A stretch of 52,985 bases of DNA from Planctomycetota bacterium (GTDB lineage: Bacteria > Planctomycetota > Planctomycetia > Pirellulales > Lacipirellulaceae): positions 1-52,985 of the forward strand of contig JAADGV010000011.1 in the NCBI GenBank assembly GCA_013152205.1, written 5' to 3'. The notes beneath the pieces were generated by a model. The model ran no database searches, was not told the origin of the DNA, and saw only the letters and a list, made by a program, of their open reading frames with translations. The position numbers and the translations under genes are program-made. This document shows positions 36,234 to 44,792 of this stretch, piece after piece. The number at the start of each line of letters is the position of its first letter. The stretch's first letter is position 1.

Positions 36234-38396
36234 TTAACGAGTGCTGTTACTTTCATCCGCCACTGCTGTTTCGGCCGGCTGATTTGCTTCGTTTTGACGT
36301 TTTAACTCAGCATTTTCTCGACGTTGGGATTTCAGTATGGGTTGCCAACAAAATTCAACAATGAAGTCGTAACGCTCCAGTTCGATTTCAGTAGATTCGG
36401 GTAGCTCTTCCTCACCTAAAGGATCTGAAGTTCCCAGTCGACCGCCGGGAGGACGCCTGCTTCCTGCGCCGGGTAGGCCTGCTTCTGGGTCGAGTATTTC
36501 TGGCACGAGGTTGCTGCCTTCGACCAACCAGGGATGACTTATTCCCATATCTTCCATGGCAACTTCAATCAGGGTGTCGCCTTCGCCGTCAGGAAGCAGA
36601 ACCACTCCCTCCTTGAGACTCTTGATCAGCGTATTGTTGACAAATCGCCGCGTCTGATTGCCCCGATTAGAATTGTGGTAATGAAAACCGGTCAACTGGA
36701 TCACCCAGCCTTTGCCAGAGGGGTCGCCGCCGACACCAGCTTCCGACTGCCCATCCAAAGGATCTCCTCCTCCAACAGCAGCATGGACATCGGTGCCTTC
36801 CTCGACACTCGTGCTGTGTTCCTCGTCGTACTTGCTTTTCACCAAGAAAAAATACTCTGCCCCAACATCCTGGTACTCTTGGGCTACCATCGAAACAATA
36901 TGCAGCTCGTTACGGTCGCTTATATCTTCAGCCGTTTCTTTTCGTTCCTCGGGCAGACGAGGATCTTTCGGCAATGCCGTGCCGATTGCTTTGACGAGTT
37001 CAAGCCACTTTAAGCGGCCTTCGACGTTGCTTACCAAGCTCTCGCCGGTGACTTTTAATGCTTCAAACTGCTCGTGAAGCTCGGCGTTCGCGTTTTTGAA
37101 ACCATCGGAATTTCTTTTTGCCGCTTCCGCTGCACTTTCGGCCTGCTTCATCGCATCGGTCGAAGTTTCACTCCAGGCAGAAACATGCGAGAAGTAGTTA
37201 AAGGTCATCCCCACCATCAAGGCGGCAATGCCGGCTACTACCCAAGGTTTTTTCGCACGCACAAGACGTGAGCGGACAATTTCCTCGGGCAGCAAACTGG
37301 TATGTAGCTCACCCTTTCCGAGGCCCTGGATACAGAGCCCATAGGCAACGGCAAAGCTGAGGATATTTTCTTTGAAGGGCGCACGTCCCGAAGAACTTCC
37401 CGCAGAAAGCCGCTCGAACTGTTCGATCGGTTTGACTTCCTGCTCTAAGTTTTGCGAGAGATAACGCTGCAAACCGGGCAGTTTCATCGCGTTACCCAGA
37501 GCGATGGCGCTGCCAAACTTGGCGCTTTTTTCGATGCTCGTAAAATAACCCAACGATCGTTGGATTTCGGCCAACAGATCGCTAAACACAGGACGCATTG
37601 CCTGAAAAACAGCTTTCGGATCGTCCGCTTGGGTCGCATTTCGCTTCAAATGCTCGGCCTTAGCAAACGTAAGCTTCAACTCCTTGCTGAGCGACCGAGT
37701 AAAGTGGTTGCCGCCGATTGGGATATTTCGTTGCCAAACCCGGTAGCCGTTGGTGACAACAAGATCCGTGGTGTCGGTTCCCAACGAAATGACGATCGTC
37801 GACTCGGGGGGGGCTTGGGGGTCGTAGGGTTGAGCTTGCAGATCGTCTAGTCGATCGAAGCAGACGTAGTTGTAAACCGCTAGCGGGGTAAGCTGAATGA
37901 GGTCGACCTCAATACCAGCAGCTTCTAAGGGCTCAAGGGCACGAGCGACCTGATCGCGTTTCATCGCAAAGAGGCCCACCTCGGGCTCAAGCGCAAAGCC
38001 ATCTTCCTCGCTACCGCCAGTAAGCTGTTGATAATCCCAAACCACGTCCTCGAGCGAGAACGGAATTTGCTGACGGGCTTCGTACTTGACGATGTCTGGA
38101 ATCTTTTTCGACTCGACCGGCGGGAGCTTAATAAAACGGGCCAAGCCACTCTGACCCGCTACCGAAATCGCCACACTTTTGCCGGTCAGGTCGTTTCGAG
38201 ATAAAAACAGTTCGAGCGCTTCGCGGACAAGCTCCTCGGGCTCTGCTTCTGGTTGCGAAAGTATCTTGGGATACTCGATGTAGTCGAACGACTCGACAAC
38301 AATGCGATTCTCATCTTTTTCATGGGGGCGGCACTCAAGCGCTTTCAATGCGCATTGGCCTATATCAATCCCCCACACGGCATTGCTTTTTGCCAT
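36234..38396 (-). CDS. pilM: PilM-like actin-fold ATPase fused to a PilN-like membrane domain
   Basis: 720 residues. The first 350 are a PilM actin-like domain: VWGIDIGQCALKALE (phosphate 1), KYEARQQIPFSLEDVVWDYQ, and IVISLGTDTTDLVV (phosphate 2) near 202-215. A membrane segment (PWVVAGIAALMVGMTFNYF, about 383-401) and a coiled coil follow, then 270 residues that would be periplasmic. In proteobacteria PilM is cytoplasmic and binds the N-terminus of PilN, so this protein appears to join PilM to a PilN-type anchor and periplasmic domain. ATG 38396 has AGAGGA about nine bases upstream; the GTG at 38417 is less likely. First gene of the minus-strand four-gene set. Confidence 0.87.
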   Translation of the reverse strand: MAKSNAVWGIDIGQCALKALECRPHEKDENRIVVESFDYIEYPKILSQPEAEPEELVREALELFLSRNDLTGKSVAISVAGQSGLARFIKLPPVESKKIPDIVKYEARQQIPFSLEDVVWDYQQLTGGSEEDGFALEPEVGLFAMKRDQVARALEPLEAAGIEVDLIQLTPLAVYNYVCFDRLDDLQAQPYDPQAPPESTIVISLGTDTTDLVVTNGYRVWQRNIPIGGNHFTRSLSKELKLTFAKAEHLKRNATQADDPKAVFQAMRPVFSDLLAEIQRSLGYFTSIEKSAKFGSAIALGNAMKLPGLQRYLSQNLEQEVKPIEQFERLSAGSSSGRAPFKENILSFAVAYGLCIQGLGKGELHTSLLPEEIVRSRLVRAKKPWVVAGIAALMVGMTFNYFSHVSAWSETSTDAMKQAESAAEAAKRNSDGFKNANAELHEQFEALKVTGESLVSNVEGRLKWLELVKAIGTALPKDPRLPEERKETAEDISDRNELHIVSMVAQEYQDVGAEYFFLVKSKYDEEHSTSVEEGTDVHAAVGGGDPLDGQSEAGVGGDPSGKGWVIQLTGFHYHNSNRGNQTRRFVNNTLIKSLKEGVVLLPDGEGDTLIEVAMEDMGISHPWLVEGSNLVPEILDPEAGLPGAGSRRPPGGRLGTSDPLGEEELPESTEIELERYDFIVEFCWQPILKSQRRENAELKRQNEANQPAETAVADESNSTR

Positions 38397-38826
38397 ACCA
38401 ATAATCCTCTGTTCCACGAGGTCGCGTTGCCACGATCAATGCAGCAACTACAAACCTTCCTACTTCTGATAAGTTCCGGGCCGAGAGCCACAGGAAGTAA
38501 ATCATGCCCACAAGCAATCTAACCGACTAACGTCGACAGAAGCAGTGCCTCTACTATCAAATTTACCGTCTGAGACGGGCCCAAGTCAAACTTCGCGCAT
38601 GATTGGGCAACTCACTCGACTAGTCTATTCTAGTCGCAATAAGCCTTTTGTATAGAATTTCAGCGGGCTTCTACCCTGGAATACTCAACTGGTCACCCAA
38701 CTGTAGCGGTTGCAAATTAGGCTTTTGCCGTGGATAAATAGGGAATTAGCGATCCCTCGATGGCACCTAGCCGCAACTCCGGCTCGGTCCCTGCCTGAAA
38801 AACGCGATATTGGTACTCAAAACGGT
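38397..38826. promoter_or_regulatory. Divergent promoter region between pilM and cmk genes
   Basis: 430 bases between divergently transcribed genes, so at least two promoters must lie here. A perfect inverted repeat CGACTAG-tctatt-CTAGTCG occupies 38617-38636, and TATAGAAT follows on the plus strand near 38651. No gene is supported. Confidence 0.45.
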
Positions 38827-39480
38827 ATGATTGTGACAATTGACGGGCCTGCCGGGGCAGGCAAAAGCAGGGCCGCTCGCGATCTGGCGAAAAAGCTGGG
38901 ATTTCGTTTTCTAGACACGGGAGCAATGTACCGAGCTATTACCCTCAAGGCCGCTCAGCTACCCATTGACTGGGCTGACACCGAGGCAATGGCACGAATC
39001 GCCCAGGAAATGGAGCTAAACCTCACCGGCGACCGCGTTTTCGTTGATGGCGAAGATGTTACCGACGCCATCCGCACCTTCGACATCACGACCCATACCC
39101 ACCACGCAGCCGACAATCCGGCCGTACGCGATCGGTTGGTTGAACTCCAACGCCAAATTGGCAGTCACCAAGACCTAGTAACCGAGGGACGCGACCAGGC
39201 AACCGTGGTATTCCCGAAAGCCGAGTGCAAAATCTATCTCACAGCCTCCGACGAGGTGCGAGCCCGGCGTCGGTACGACGACCTCAGGTCACGAGGCGAG
39301 CAGGTAACCTTCGAGGAAGTGCTAGAAAAACAGCTTGAACGCGACACTCGCGACTTTGGGCGAGAATATGGGGGGTTAAGGAAGGCCGAGGACTCGATCG
39401 AGGTCAACACCGATGGCATGACCCCCGAAGACGTGGTCCGCGAGTTAGAAAAGCTAGTTCGCTCGTGCCAACGTCAGTAG
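38827..39480 (+). CDS. cmk: Cytidylate kinase
   Basis: A 217-residue kinase phosphorylating CMP and dCMP with ATP. IVTIDGPAGAGKSRAARDLA is the P-loop, FLDTGAMYRAITLKA is the conserved CMP-binding block, LVTEGRDQATVVFP matches the family GRDxGTVVFP motif (with Ala for Gly), and RARRRYDDLRSRGE is the lid region. ATG 38827 gives the usual family length; the open frame upstream to 38710 does not fit. cmk followed by rpsA is a common arrangement in bacteria. No strong ribosome site. Confidence 0.93.
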   Translation: MIVTIDGPAGAGKSRAARDLAKKLGFRFLDTGAMYRAITLKAAQLPIDWADTEAMARIAQEMELNLTGDRVFVDGEDVTDAIRTFDITTHTHHAADNPAVRDRLVELQRQIGSHQDLVTEGRDQATVVFPKAECKIYLTASDEVRARRRYDDLRSRGEQVTFEEVLEKQLERDTRDFGREYGGLRKAEDSIEVNTDGMTPEDVVRELEKLVRSCQRQ

Positions 39481-39792
39481 CCTCGTTTTAGCTTCTGAAA
39501 GTCACTGATTCTGTAGTAGCTGCTTCTGTAGTAGCTGCGTGCGGAAGCCGCAGTTTTTTCAGATTCGACCGCGGCTTCCGCCTGCGGCTAGCATGACTTT
39601 GCAATCGTCCTGGCCTACCGCAGTTATCAATTGTGTCTGGGCCGTGTATTTGGTAGGATCGCTAGCTTCGCTCTCACGACTTGAAGTTCACGCATTGCCG
39701 ACGTCGGCAGGTGGGTCGGGAGACTCCCTCTAACCAGGGTCGATTGCAGCAACGGTTGCTGCTTGGACGGCCCGACATGGTCCTTTAGTTAT
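39481..39792. other. cmk-rpsA gap with tandem duplication and hairpin repeat
   Basis: 312 bases. It holds a perfect 15-base tandem duplication (39509-39523 and 39524-39538, TTCTGTAGTAGCTGC) and immediately after it the GC-rich hairpin repeat at 39541-39588. The leader of rpsA lies at the right end. No gene seen. Confidence 0.5.
39541..39588 (+). repeat. GC-rich hairpin repeat, copy 1
   Basis: GCGGAAGCCGC and its near-complement around CGCGGCTTCCGC form a hairpin across TTTTTTCAGATTCGAC. The same 48-base sequence is present in inverted orientation at 43126-43173 with only about three differences, so it is a dispersed repeat and not a gene-specific structure. It is followed by CTAGCATGACTTTGCAATCG, part of which recurs after the hairpin at 44343-44414. 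Confidence 0.75.
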
Positions 39793-41826
39793 ATGGTCAA
39801 CCGTAACCTAATTCGCGAATTCGACGTTTCAGAGGAAGATTGGGAGGCAGCCATTGGCGAGCTTGCTGGCGACGAGGCAAGCTGGCTCGATACCGAGTAT
39901 ATCGATGTCAACCAAATCGTCGAAGGCAAGATCATCCGAGTCGACAATGAGTTTGTGCTCATCGACGTCGGGTACAAGAGCGAAGGCTCCATCGCACTCA
40001 ACGAGTGGGAAGACGACGAAAATCAACCTGTAGTCGGCGAGACAGTTCGCGTTTTGGTCGAAGATGTCGAAGATGCTCAAGGTCATCTTGATGATCGGGG
40101 CATGATCGTCCTTAGCAAACGCAAGGCTGAGAAGATCGAAAAGTGGATGAAGGTCATGGAGACCGTCCACGAAAACGACATCGTCTCTGGCGAAGTCACA
40201 CGCAAAATCAAAGGCGGCCTGCTGGTCGATATCGGCGTCAACGTCTTTTTGCCTGCCAGTCAGGTCGACATTCGGCGACCTCACGATATTGGCGAATATA
40301 TCGGCAAAACCATCGAGTGCATGGTGCTCAAAATCGACGAAGCTCGACGAAACATTGTCGTCAGCCGTCGTAGCCTGATCGAAGCCCAGCGAGCAGACAA
40401 GAAGGCCGAGCTTCTCAAAGAGCTTGAAATCAACCAACTACGCTCAGGTGTGGTCAAGAACATCGCCGATTTTGGTGCATTTGTCGACCTAGGCGGCATC
40501 GATGGCCTGTTGCATATCACCGACATGAGCTGGGGACGCATCAGCCATCCCTCCGAGATTGTCAAAATCGACGACGAGTTGGAGGTGATGATCCTCCATA
40601 TCGACTACGAGAAAGAAAAAATCGCCCTGGGCTTGAAGCAGAAGAGTGCCAGCCCGTGGGAAAATGTGGCTAGCAAGTACCCCGTCAATACGACGGTCAA
40701 GGGTACGGTCGTCAACGTGATGAGCTACGGTGCCTTTGTCAAACTAGAAGACGGCATCGAAGGCTTGGTGCACATCAGCGAAATGTCTTGGACCAAGCGA
40801 ATCAGTCACCCGAGTGAATTGGTGCAGATCGACGATGTCATTGATGTCGTGGTACTCCGCATCGACGAGCAGAAGCAAGAAATCTCGCTGGGGATGAAGC
40901 AAACCCAGGACAATCCTTGGGAGAAGGTGGCCGACAAGTACCCGACGGGCCAGCTTATCAACGGTCGAGTTCGCAATCTGACCAACTACGGTGCCTTTAT
41001 CGAAATCGAAGAAGGGATCGACGGATTGCTGCACGTCAGCGACATGTCTTGGACTCGTAAGATCAGCCACCCAAGCGAATTGGTTGAAAAAAGCCAAGAA
41101 ATCCAGTGCAAAGTGCTCTCGGTCGACCAACAACGTCGCCGCATCGCTCTGGGCCTCAAGCAAATGGACGAAGATCCATGGGCTTCCGACATCCCGACCC
41201 GATATCAGCAGGGTCAGTTGGTGAAAGGCAAAGTCACAAAAATCACTAACTTCGGTGTCTTTGTCGGCTTAGAAGATGGCCTGGAAGGTTTGCTGCATAT
41301 TTCCGAACTTGCAGAACACAAAGTCGAAAACCCACAAGAAGTTGTCAGCGTTGGCGACGAAATCGAAGTGAAGGTTCTTCGAGTTGACTGCGAGGAGCGT
41401 AAAATTGGCCTATCTCGCAAACGAGTCGAGTGGGCTGAGGAAGACGAAGCTGCTGCCGAAGCCGCTTTGAACGAAGGACTTGCCCGTAGTGGCGAGGCCA
41501 ATGTCGAACTCAAGGGTGGTATCGGAGGCGACTCGGGCCCCTTGTTTAAGGCAGCCCCAGCAACGACTGAGCCTGAATCCGAAGCTCCTGCAACCGAACC
41601 TGAAACTGCTGAGGCTGAAACTGCCGAAGCGGAAACTGCTGAGGCTGAGGCTGAAACGACTGAAGTTGAAACGGCTGAGGTTGAAGCTGTGGAACCTGAA
41701 ACGACTGAGGCTGAAACGGTCGAAGCTGAGACTGAAACGTCTGCACCCGAAGCGGAAGAGCTAGAAACGGTTGCGACGGAGGAACAAACCGAAGAAACCG
41801 CAAAGTCCTCTCAATCGGACAGCTAA
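39793..41826 (+). CDS. rpsA: 30S ribosomal protein S1
   Basis: 677 residues with six S1 (OB-fold) RNA-binding repeats. The first two are diverged (VEGKIIRVDNEFVLIDVGYK and VSGEVTRKIKGGLLVDIGVN). The last four have the classic pattern GAFVDLGGIDGLLHITDMSW, GAFVKLEDGIEGLVHISEMSW, GAFIEIEEGIDGLLHVSDMSW and GVFVGLEDGLEGLLHISEL. It helps the 30S subunit bind and unfold mRNA, which matters in a genome with weak Shine-Dalgarno sites. About 100 C-terminal residues are Glu/Ala/Thr repeats of the form TAEAE. I choose ATG 39793, not TTG 39763. A strong terminator follows. Confidence 0.95.
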   Translation: MVNRNLIREFDVSEEDWEAAIGELAGDEASWLDTEYIDVNQIVEGKIIRVDNEFVLIDVGYKSEGSIALNEWEDDENQPVVGETVRVLVEDVEDAQGHLDDRGMIVLSKRKAEKIEKWMKVMETVHENDIVSGEVTRKIKGGLLVDIGVNVFLPASQVDIRRPHDIGEYIGKTIECMVLKIDEARRNIVVSRRSLIEAQRADKKAELLKELEINQLRSGVVKNIADFGAFVDLGGIDGLLHITDMSWGRISHPSEIVKIDDELEVMILHIDYEKEKIALGLKQKSASPWENVASKYPVNTTVKGTVVNVMSYGAFVKLEDGIEGLVHISEMSWTKRISHPSELVQIDDVIDVVVLRIDEQKQEISLGMKQTQDNPWEKVADKYPTGQLINGRVRNLTNYGAFIEIEEGIDGLLHVSDMSWTRKISHPSELVEKSQEIQCKVLSVDQQRRRIALGLKQMDEDPWASDIPTRYQQGQLVKGKVTKITNFGVFVGLEDGLEGLLHISELAEHKVENPQEVVSVGDEIEVKVLRVDCEERKIGLSRKRVEWAEEDEAAAEAALNEGLARSGEANVELKGGIGGDSGPLFKAAPATTEPESEAPATEPETAEAETAEAETAEAEAETTEVETAEVEAVEPETTEAETVEAETETSAPEAEELETVATEEQTEETAKSSQSDS

Positions 41827-41877
41827 GCTTCTTTCGGCTTCGGCCCGAAAAACTGATGTAGGACGAATAACTATTTT

Positions 41878-41915
41878 GGGCGTCACGGGTTACTACCCGC
41901 GGCGCCCTTTTTTTT
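41878..41915 (+). terminator. Rho-independent terminator after rpsA
   Basis: GGGCG...CGGGT-tact-ACCCG...CGCCC forms a two-part stem from 41878 to 41907, followed directly by eight T residues. It is 51 bases after the S1 stop and is the clearest one-directional terminator in the window. The rest of the gap to 42144 shows nothing. Confidence 0.85.
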
Positions 41916-42144
41916 GTTACGGCCCGAATGTCATGCACATTCGTCTTACTACATCGCATCTTGCCTGCACTGCAGGCACCGTGAGCCCCCCGCCGATAGT
42001 GTTAAAGCAACAAGCAGTTTGCGCAAGCTCCGCGCATTCAACCTGATGCACGCATGGCAGGGATTCGCCATCGATCTGTTGTCGCCCAACGACAAGAGAG
42101 AAAACACGTCCTCCCTACCTTTCCCCTGACTGGTAACACTGACG

Positions 42145-43002
42145 ATGGCAACAACGACTACCAAACGCAAATCGAGTTCTGCAGTTCAGACTCCGCTAGA
42201 GACTTATCTGCGAGAAATCAATGAAACCGCTCTTCTCAGCGCGCAAGAAGAACGCGAACTGGCGGTACAAATTGGCAACGGAGATTCGGCCGCTCGCGAT
42301 CGCATGGTGCGAGCAAATCTGCGATTGGTGGTAAATATCGCCCGCGGCTACTCAGGAAAAGGCCTCAGCCTGCAAGATTTGATCGAAGAAGGCAATCTTG
42401 GCCTGCTGCGTGCGGTCGAGGGCTTTGATCCCGCGATGGGAACCCGATTCAGCACCTACGCCAGCTATTGGATTAAGCAGTCGATCAAACGGGCGCTGAT
42501 CAACACAGGCAAAACAATCCGCATTCCGGCTTACATGGTCGAGCTGCTCTCGAAATGGCGTCGCGCGACGGCCCGACTCACCGAAGAGCTAGATCGAAGC
42601 CCCACCGCAGAAGAGGTGGCCCGCGTCTTGGGTCTGCCTAAAAAGAAGCTGCCGATCATCAAAAAAGCGATCAAGATCTACAACGCCACGCCGCAAACCG
42701 ATCAGGCGGATTCAGGCTGGACGTTGGGCGAAATGGTGATGGACGAAGGGCAAATCAGCCCCGACGAGGCACTTGTCGAAAGCGATAGCCTACGGCACGT
42801 CATGGAAATGCTCACCACGATGGACGAACGCGAAGCCACGGTGCTACGCATGCGATTCGGACTCAACAACCATGAGCCACGTACGCTCAAGGAAATCGGC
42901 GAGCAGCTTGGCCTCACGCGAGAGCGCGTCCGTCAAATCGAGACCGAGGCACTCAACAAGATGGCCGAAAGCATGCAAGACCCCCGCGATCGGCTGAGAT
43001 AA
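42145..43002 (+). CDS. Sigma-70 family RNA polymerase sigma factor (primary-like, group 2/3)
   Basis: 285 residues. Region 1.2 is TPLETYLREINETALLSAQEE. Region 2 is RANLRLVVNIARGYSGKGLSLQDLIEEGNLGLLRAVEGFDP and RFSTYASYWIKQSIKRAL, region 3 is SKWRRATARLTEELDRSPTAEEVARVLGLP, and region 4 ends LKEIGEQLGLTRERVRQIETEALNKM. The -10 recognition residues of the YASYWIKQSI helix resemble the housekeeping type, but region 1.1 is absent and the protein is short. It is therefore probably an alternative factor like RpoS/SigB-type group 2 and not the essential SigA. ATG 42145 lacks a clear ribosome site. Confidence 0.9.
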   Translation: MATTTTKRKSSSAVQTPLETYLREINETALLSAQEERELAVQIGNGDSAARDRMVRANLRLVVNIARGYSGKGLSLQDLIEEGNLGLLRAVEGFDPAMGTRFSTYASYWIKQSIKRALINTGKTIRIPAYMVELLSKWRRATARLTEELDRSPTAEEVARVLGLPKKKLPIIKKAIKIYNATPQTDQADSGWTLGEMVMDEGQISPDEALVESDSLRHVMEMLTTMDEREATVLRMRFGLNNHEPRTLKEIGEQLGLTRERVRQIETEALNKMAESMQDPRDRLR

Positions 43003-43366
43003 CGCGTCTCGTGGCCATCAAGACGGTGTAAAGTACGAATCGGTCAGGGGCAACTGACCCGAAAATAGCGATAGCCACATTCCTGATTCCTACAGGAGAA
43101 TGGCAAAGTAGCAGGTCCCGTCATAGCCGCAGGCGGAAGCCGCGGTCGAATCTGAAAAAACCGCAGCTTCTGCCAGCGACTAGCATGAGCTATCGCAGCC
43201 AGCACTTGCTTGGCAATCTGGGGCGACCTTACTGGTTCCATCGGTTGTGTTGGAATGACTACCTATCGCAAGTCGATGATCGGTTTGTAGGCAAATTGTT
43301 GCCGGTGATAGCATACAACAGCTACGCAACAATTGTGGAATGACAACCGTTCGAGGTGGGGAAACG
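43003..43366. other. Gap after the sigma-factor gene with inverted hairpin repeat
   Basis: 364 bases. It contains the second copy of the GC-rich hairpin repeat (43126-43173) and otherwise no recognisable feature. The promoter of the downstream hypothetical gene is presumably at the right end. Confidence 0.45.
43126..43173 (-). repeat. GC-rich hairpin repeat, copy 2 (inverted)
   Basis: Reverse complement of 39541-39588 with about three mismatches. It is followed by CAGCGACTAGCATGAG, which shares CTAGCATGA with the flank of the first copy. The pair brackets rpsA and the sigma-factor gene in inverted orientation. Confidence 0.75.
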
Positions 43367-44320
43367 ATGGCTAGACGATCGCCGCGTGAAGTGAGTCGGT
43401 ACGTTGACATGTGGGCCTTACCCGGCGTTCACCCTACCAATCTGGAATTGCTCCAGCAGCTAAAAACAGCTGATACGCAGCATTTCACCAAGAGTATGGA
43501 TGTTGTCGGGACGGTCTCTGAATTGGACAACGAGACGCGTCGCTGGGAAAAAACGCACATGATCGGCGTGCGAACCGATGTTTGGCGTCCTGACAAAAAA
43601 GAGATGGCTCGGTCGCTGAAATCGATCCAAAGCAAACGGCGTTCGGAACTAAAGCAGCAAATCAAGCGTGGTGGGCGACTCGATACCAAGCAATCGACCT
43701 TACTAGACGAGAGCATCGAAAAAGATCTCGTCATGCAAATGGATTCAGGCGACATCGAAAAGCGTCGCCTCGTCCTGAAGCTGTTCAAAACGACCGCCAC
43801 TCGAGTTCGCTGGTGCGGCACGATCGAAGAGGTAACAACTACGGAAATCCACAACTCGATCGGCTCGAAACGCAAGCTGCTAACCACCGCCGTCATGCTG
43901 CCGCGGACCGAGTTTATTACCTACGTGCAAGAAAACCATCGTACGTTCCGTGTCCCGTCGATCTTTACCTTCTGCTATTACGACGACGATCGGATGTGGC
44001 ACTTGAGCCTCAAGCAACGCTGGTTCTCGCTAGGCGTCGATTTCGATGTCGAGGTAAATAGCAAATCGATCGGGAAATTGGACGGCAAACTCGTCTCGTT
44101 CGGAGCAGATAGTCTGATCCAACTCGACGAACACCCGCTGGCAGGGAACACACAATTTGTCGATCTACTCACACTATTCACATCGTCCGTTGGTTTCCAT
44201 CGCGCGATGCGTCGAAGCTTAAAACGCCGTATCAAAGCAGCCAAGGCGGGTGAATCTTATCGCAACATTATCGAAGACGAAGAGCTACGCCTACGCCACA
44301 ACGGTCGCGCTGCGGCTTAG
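43367..44320 (+). CDS. Conserved-looking hypothetical protein
   Basis: 317 residues that I cannot assign to a family. It is soluble and basic, with a strongly charged segment KSIQSKRRSELKQQIKRGGRLDTKQ at about 85-110, a region TRVRWCGTIEEVTTTEIHNSIGSKRKLLTTAV in the middle that could be an OB- or beta-rich fold, and a C-terminal Arg/Lys helix HRAMRRSLKRRIKAAK. No signal peptide or membrane segment. ATG 43367 has TGGGGA five bases upstream; ATG 43340 would add nine residues. Base composition and codon use look genuine. Nothing in the neighbourhood suggests a function. Confidence 0.7.
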   Translation: MARRSPREVSRYVDMWALPGVHPTNLELLQQLKTADTQHFTKSMDVVGTVSELDNETRRWEKTHMIGVRTDVWRPDKKEMARSLKSIQSKRRSELKQQIKRGGRLDTKQSTLLDESIEKDLVMQMDSGDIEKRRLVLKLFKTTATRVRWCGTIEEVTTTEIHNSIGSKRKLLTTAVMLPRTEFITYVQENHRTFRVPSIFTFCYYDDDRMWHLSLKQRWFSLGVDFDVEVNSKSIGKLDGKLVSFGADSLIQLDEHPLAGNTQFVDLLTLFTSSVGFHRAMRRSLKRRIKAAKAGESYRNIIEDEELRLRHNGRAAA

Positions 44321-44792
44321 TGCAAGGTTGGCAATCTGTGATTGTGGGAGGCGTGTCTCCTGACGCCGAAAGTCACCGTATTCGACACGATCGGCGTCAG
44401 AGACGCCTCCCACAGTGACTTTGCAATCGCCCTACTGTTTAATTCACGAAGGCCCCCTTTGTGAATATTTTCCGGTAATGCCTAATCGTCTAGGTCGCTA
44501 AAAAGTGACTTGCATTGCCATGGGGTTTGATCCTACGGAATGTCCCGACTGCCCCAGGGGTAGTCAAAAAATTTGCAGGAACAGTTAGCCAGATTTGTCC
44601 TGTCTACCTAATCGTTCTTGATTATCACGTCGATTCAAAAGAACAGACCCGCTTGAGTCTGAGTCTTCTTGTGCAAGTTGCCATCCGACGTGACGACATT
44701 TCATCGTTCTCTCGACGCAGTTTGCCTGAGGAAATACAGACACGTATTTTGGTAGTTGCTCTAGAACGGAAATTTTTTTGAGAGACAATCCC
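44321..44792. other. Gap with hairpin repeat before the lipoprotein gene
   Basis: 472 bases. Its left part holds the inverted repeat at 44343-44414. A plus-strand frame at 44515-44781 exists, but nothing in it looks like a known protein and it has no ribosome site. Confidence 0.4.
44343..44414. repeat. 72-base imperfect hairpin repeat
   Basis: TGTGGGAGGCGTGTCTCCTGACGCCGA (44343-44369) is complementary to TCGGCGTCAGAGACGCCTCCCACA (44391-44414) with a small bulge. It is followed by GTGACTTTGCAATCGCCC. The GACTTTGCAATCG part also follows hairpin copy 1 at 39.6 kb, suggesting one family of non-autonomous elements with a shared end. Confidence 0.65.

Noticed and set aside
41590..41764. Plus-strand KLLRLKLK-type frame and minus-strand QPQPFQ-type frames in the S1 tail
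   Set aside because: They are shadows of the GAA/GCT-rich repeat coding for the acidic tail of S1.
41832..41850. TTTCGG-CCGAAA hairpin just after rpsA as terminator
   Set aside because: No T-run follows. The stronger stem with eight T residues at 41878-41915 is the better terminator.
44515..44781. Plus-strand 88-codon frame before the lipoprotein gene
   Set aside because: No recognisable content, no Shine-Dalgarno site, and it overlaps the leader of the next gene.
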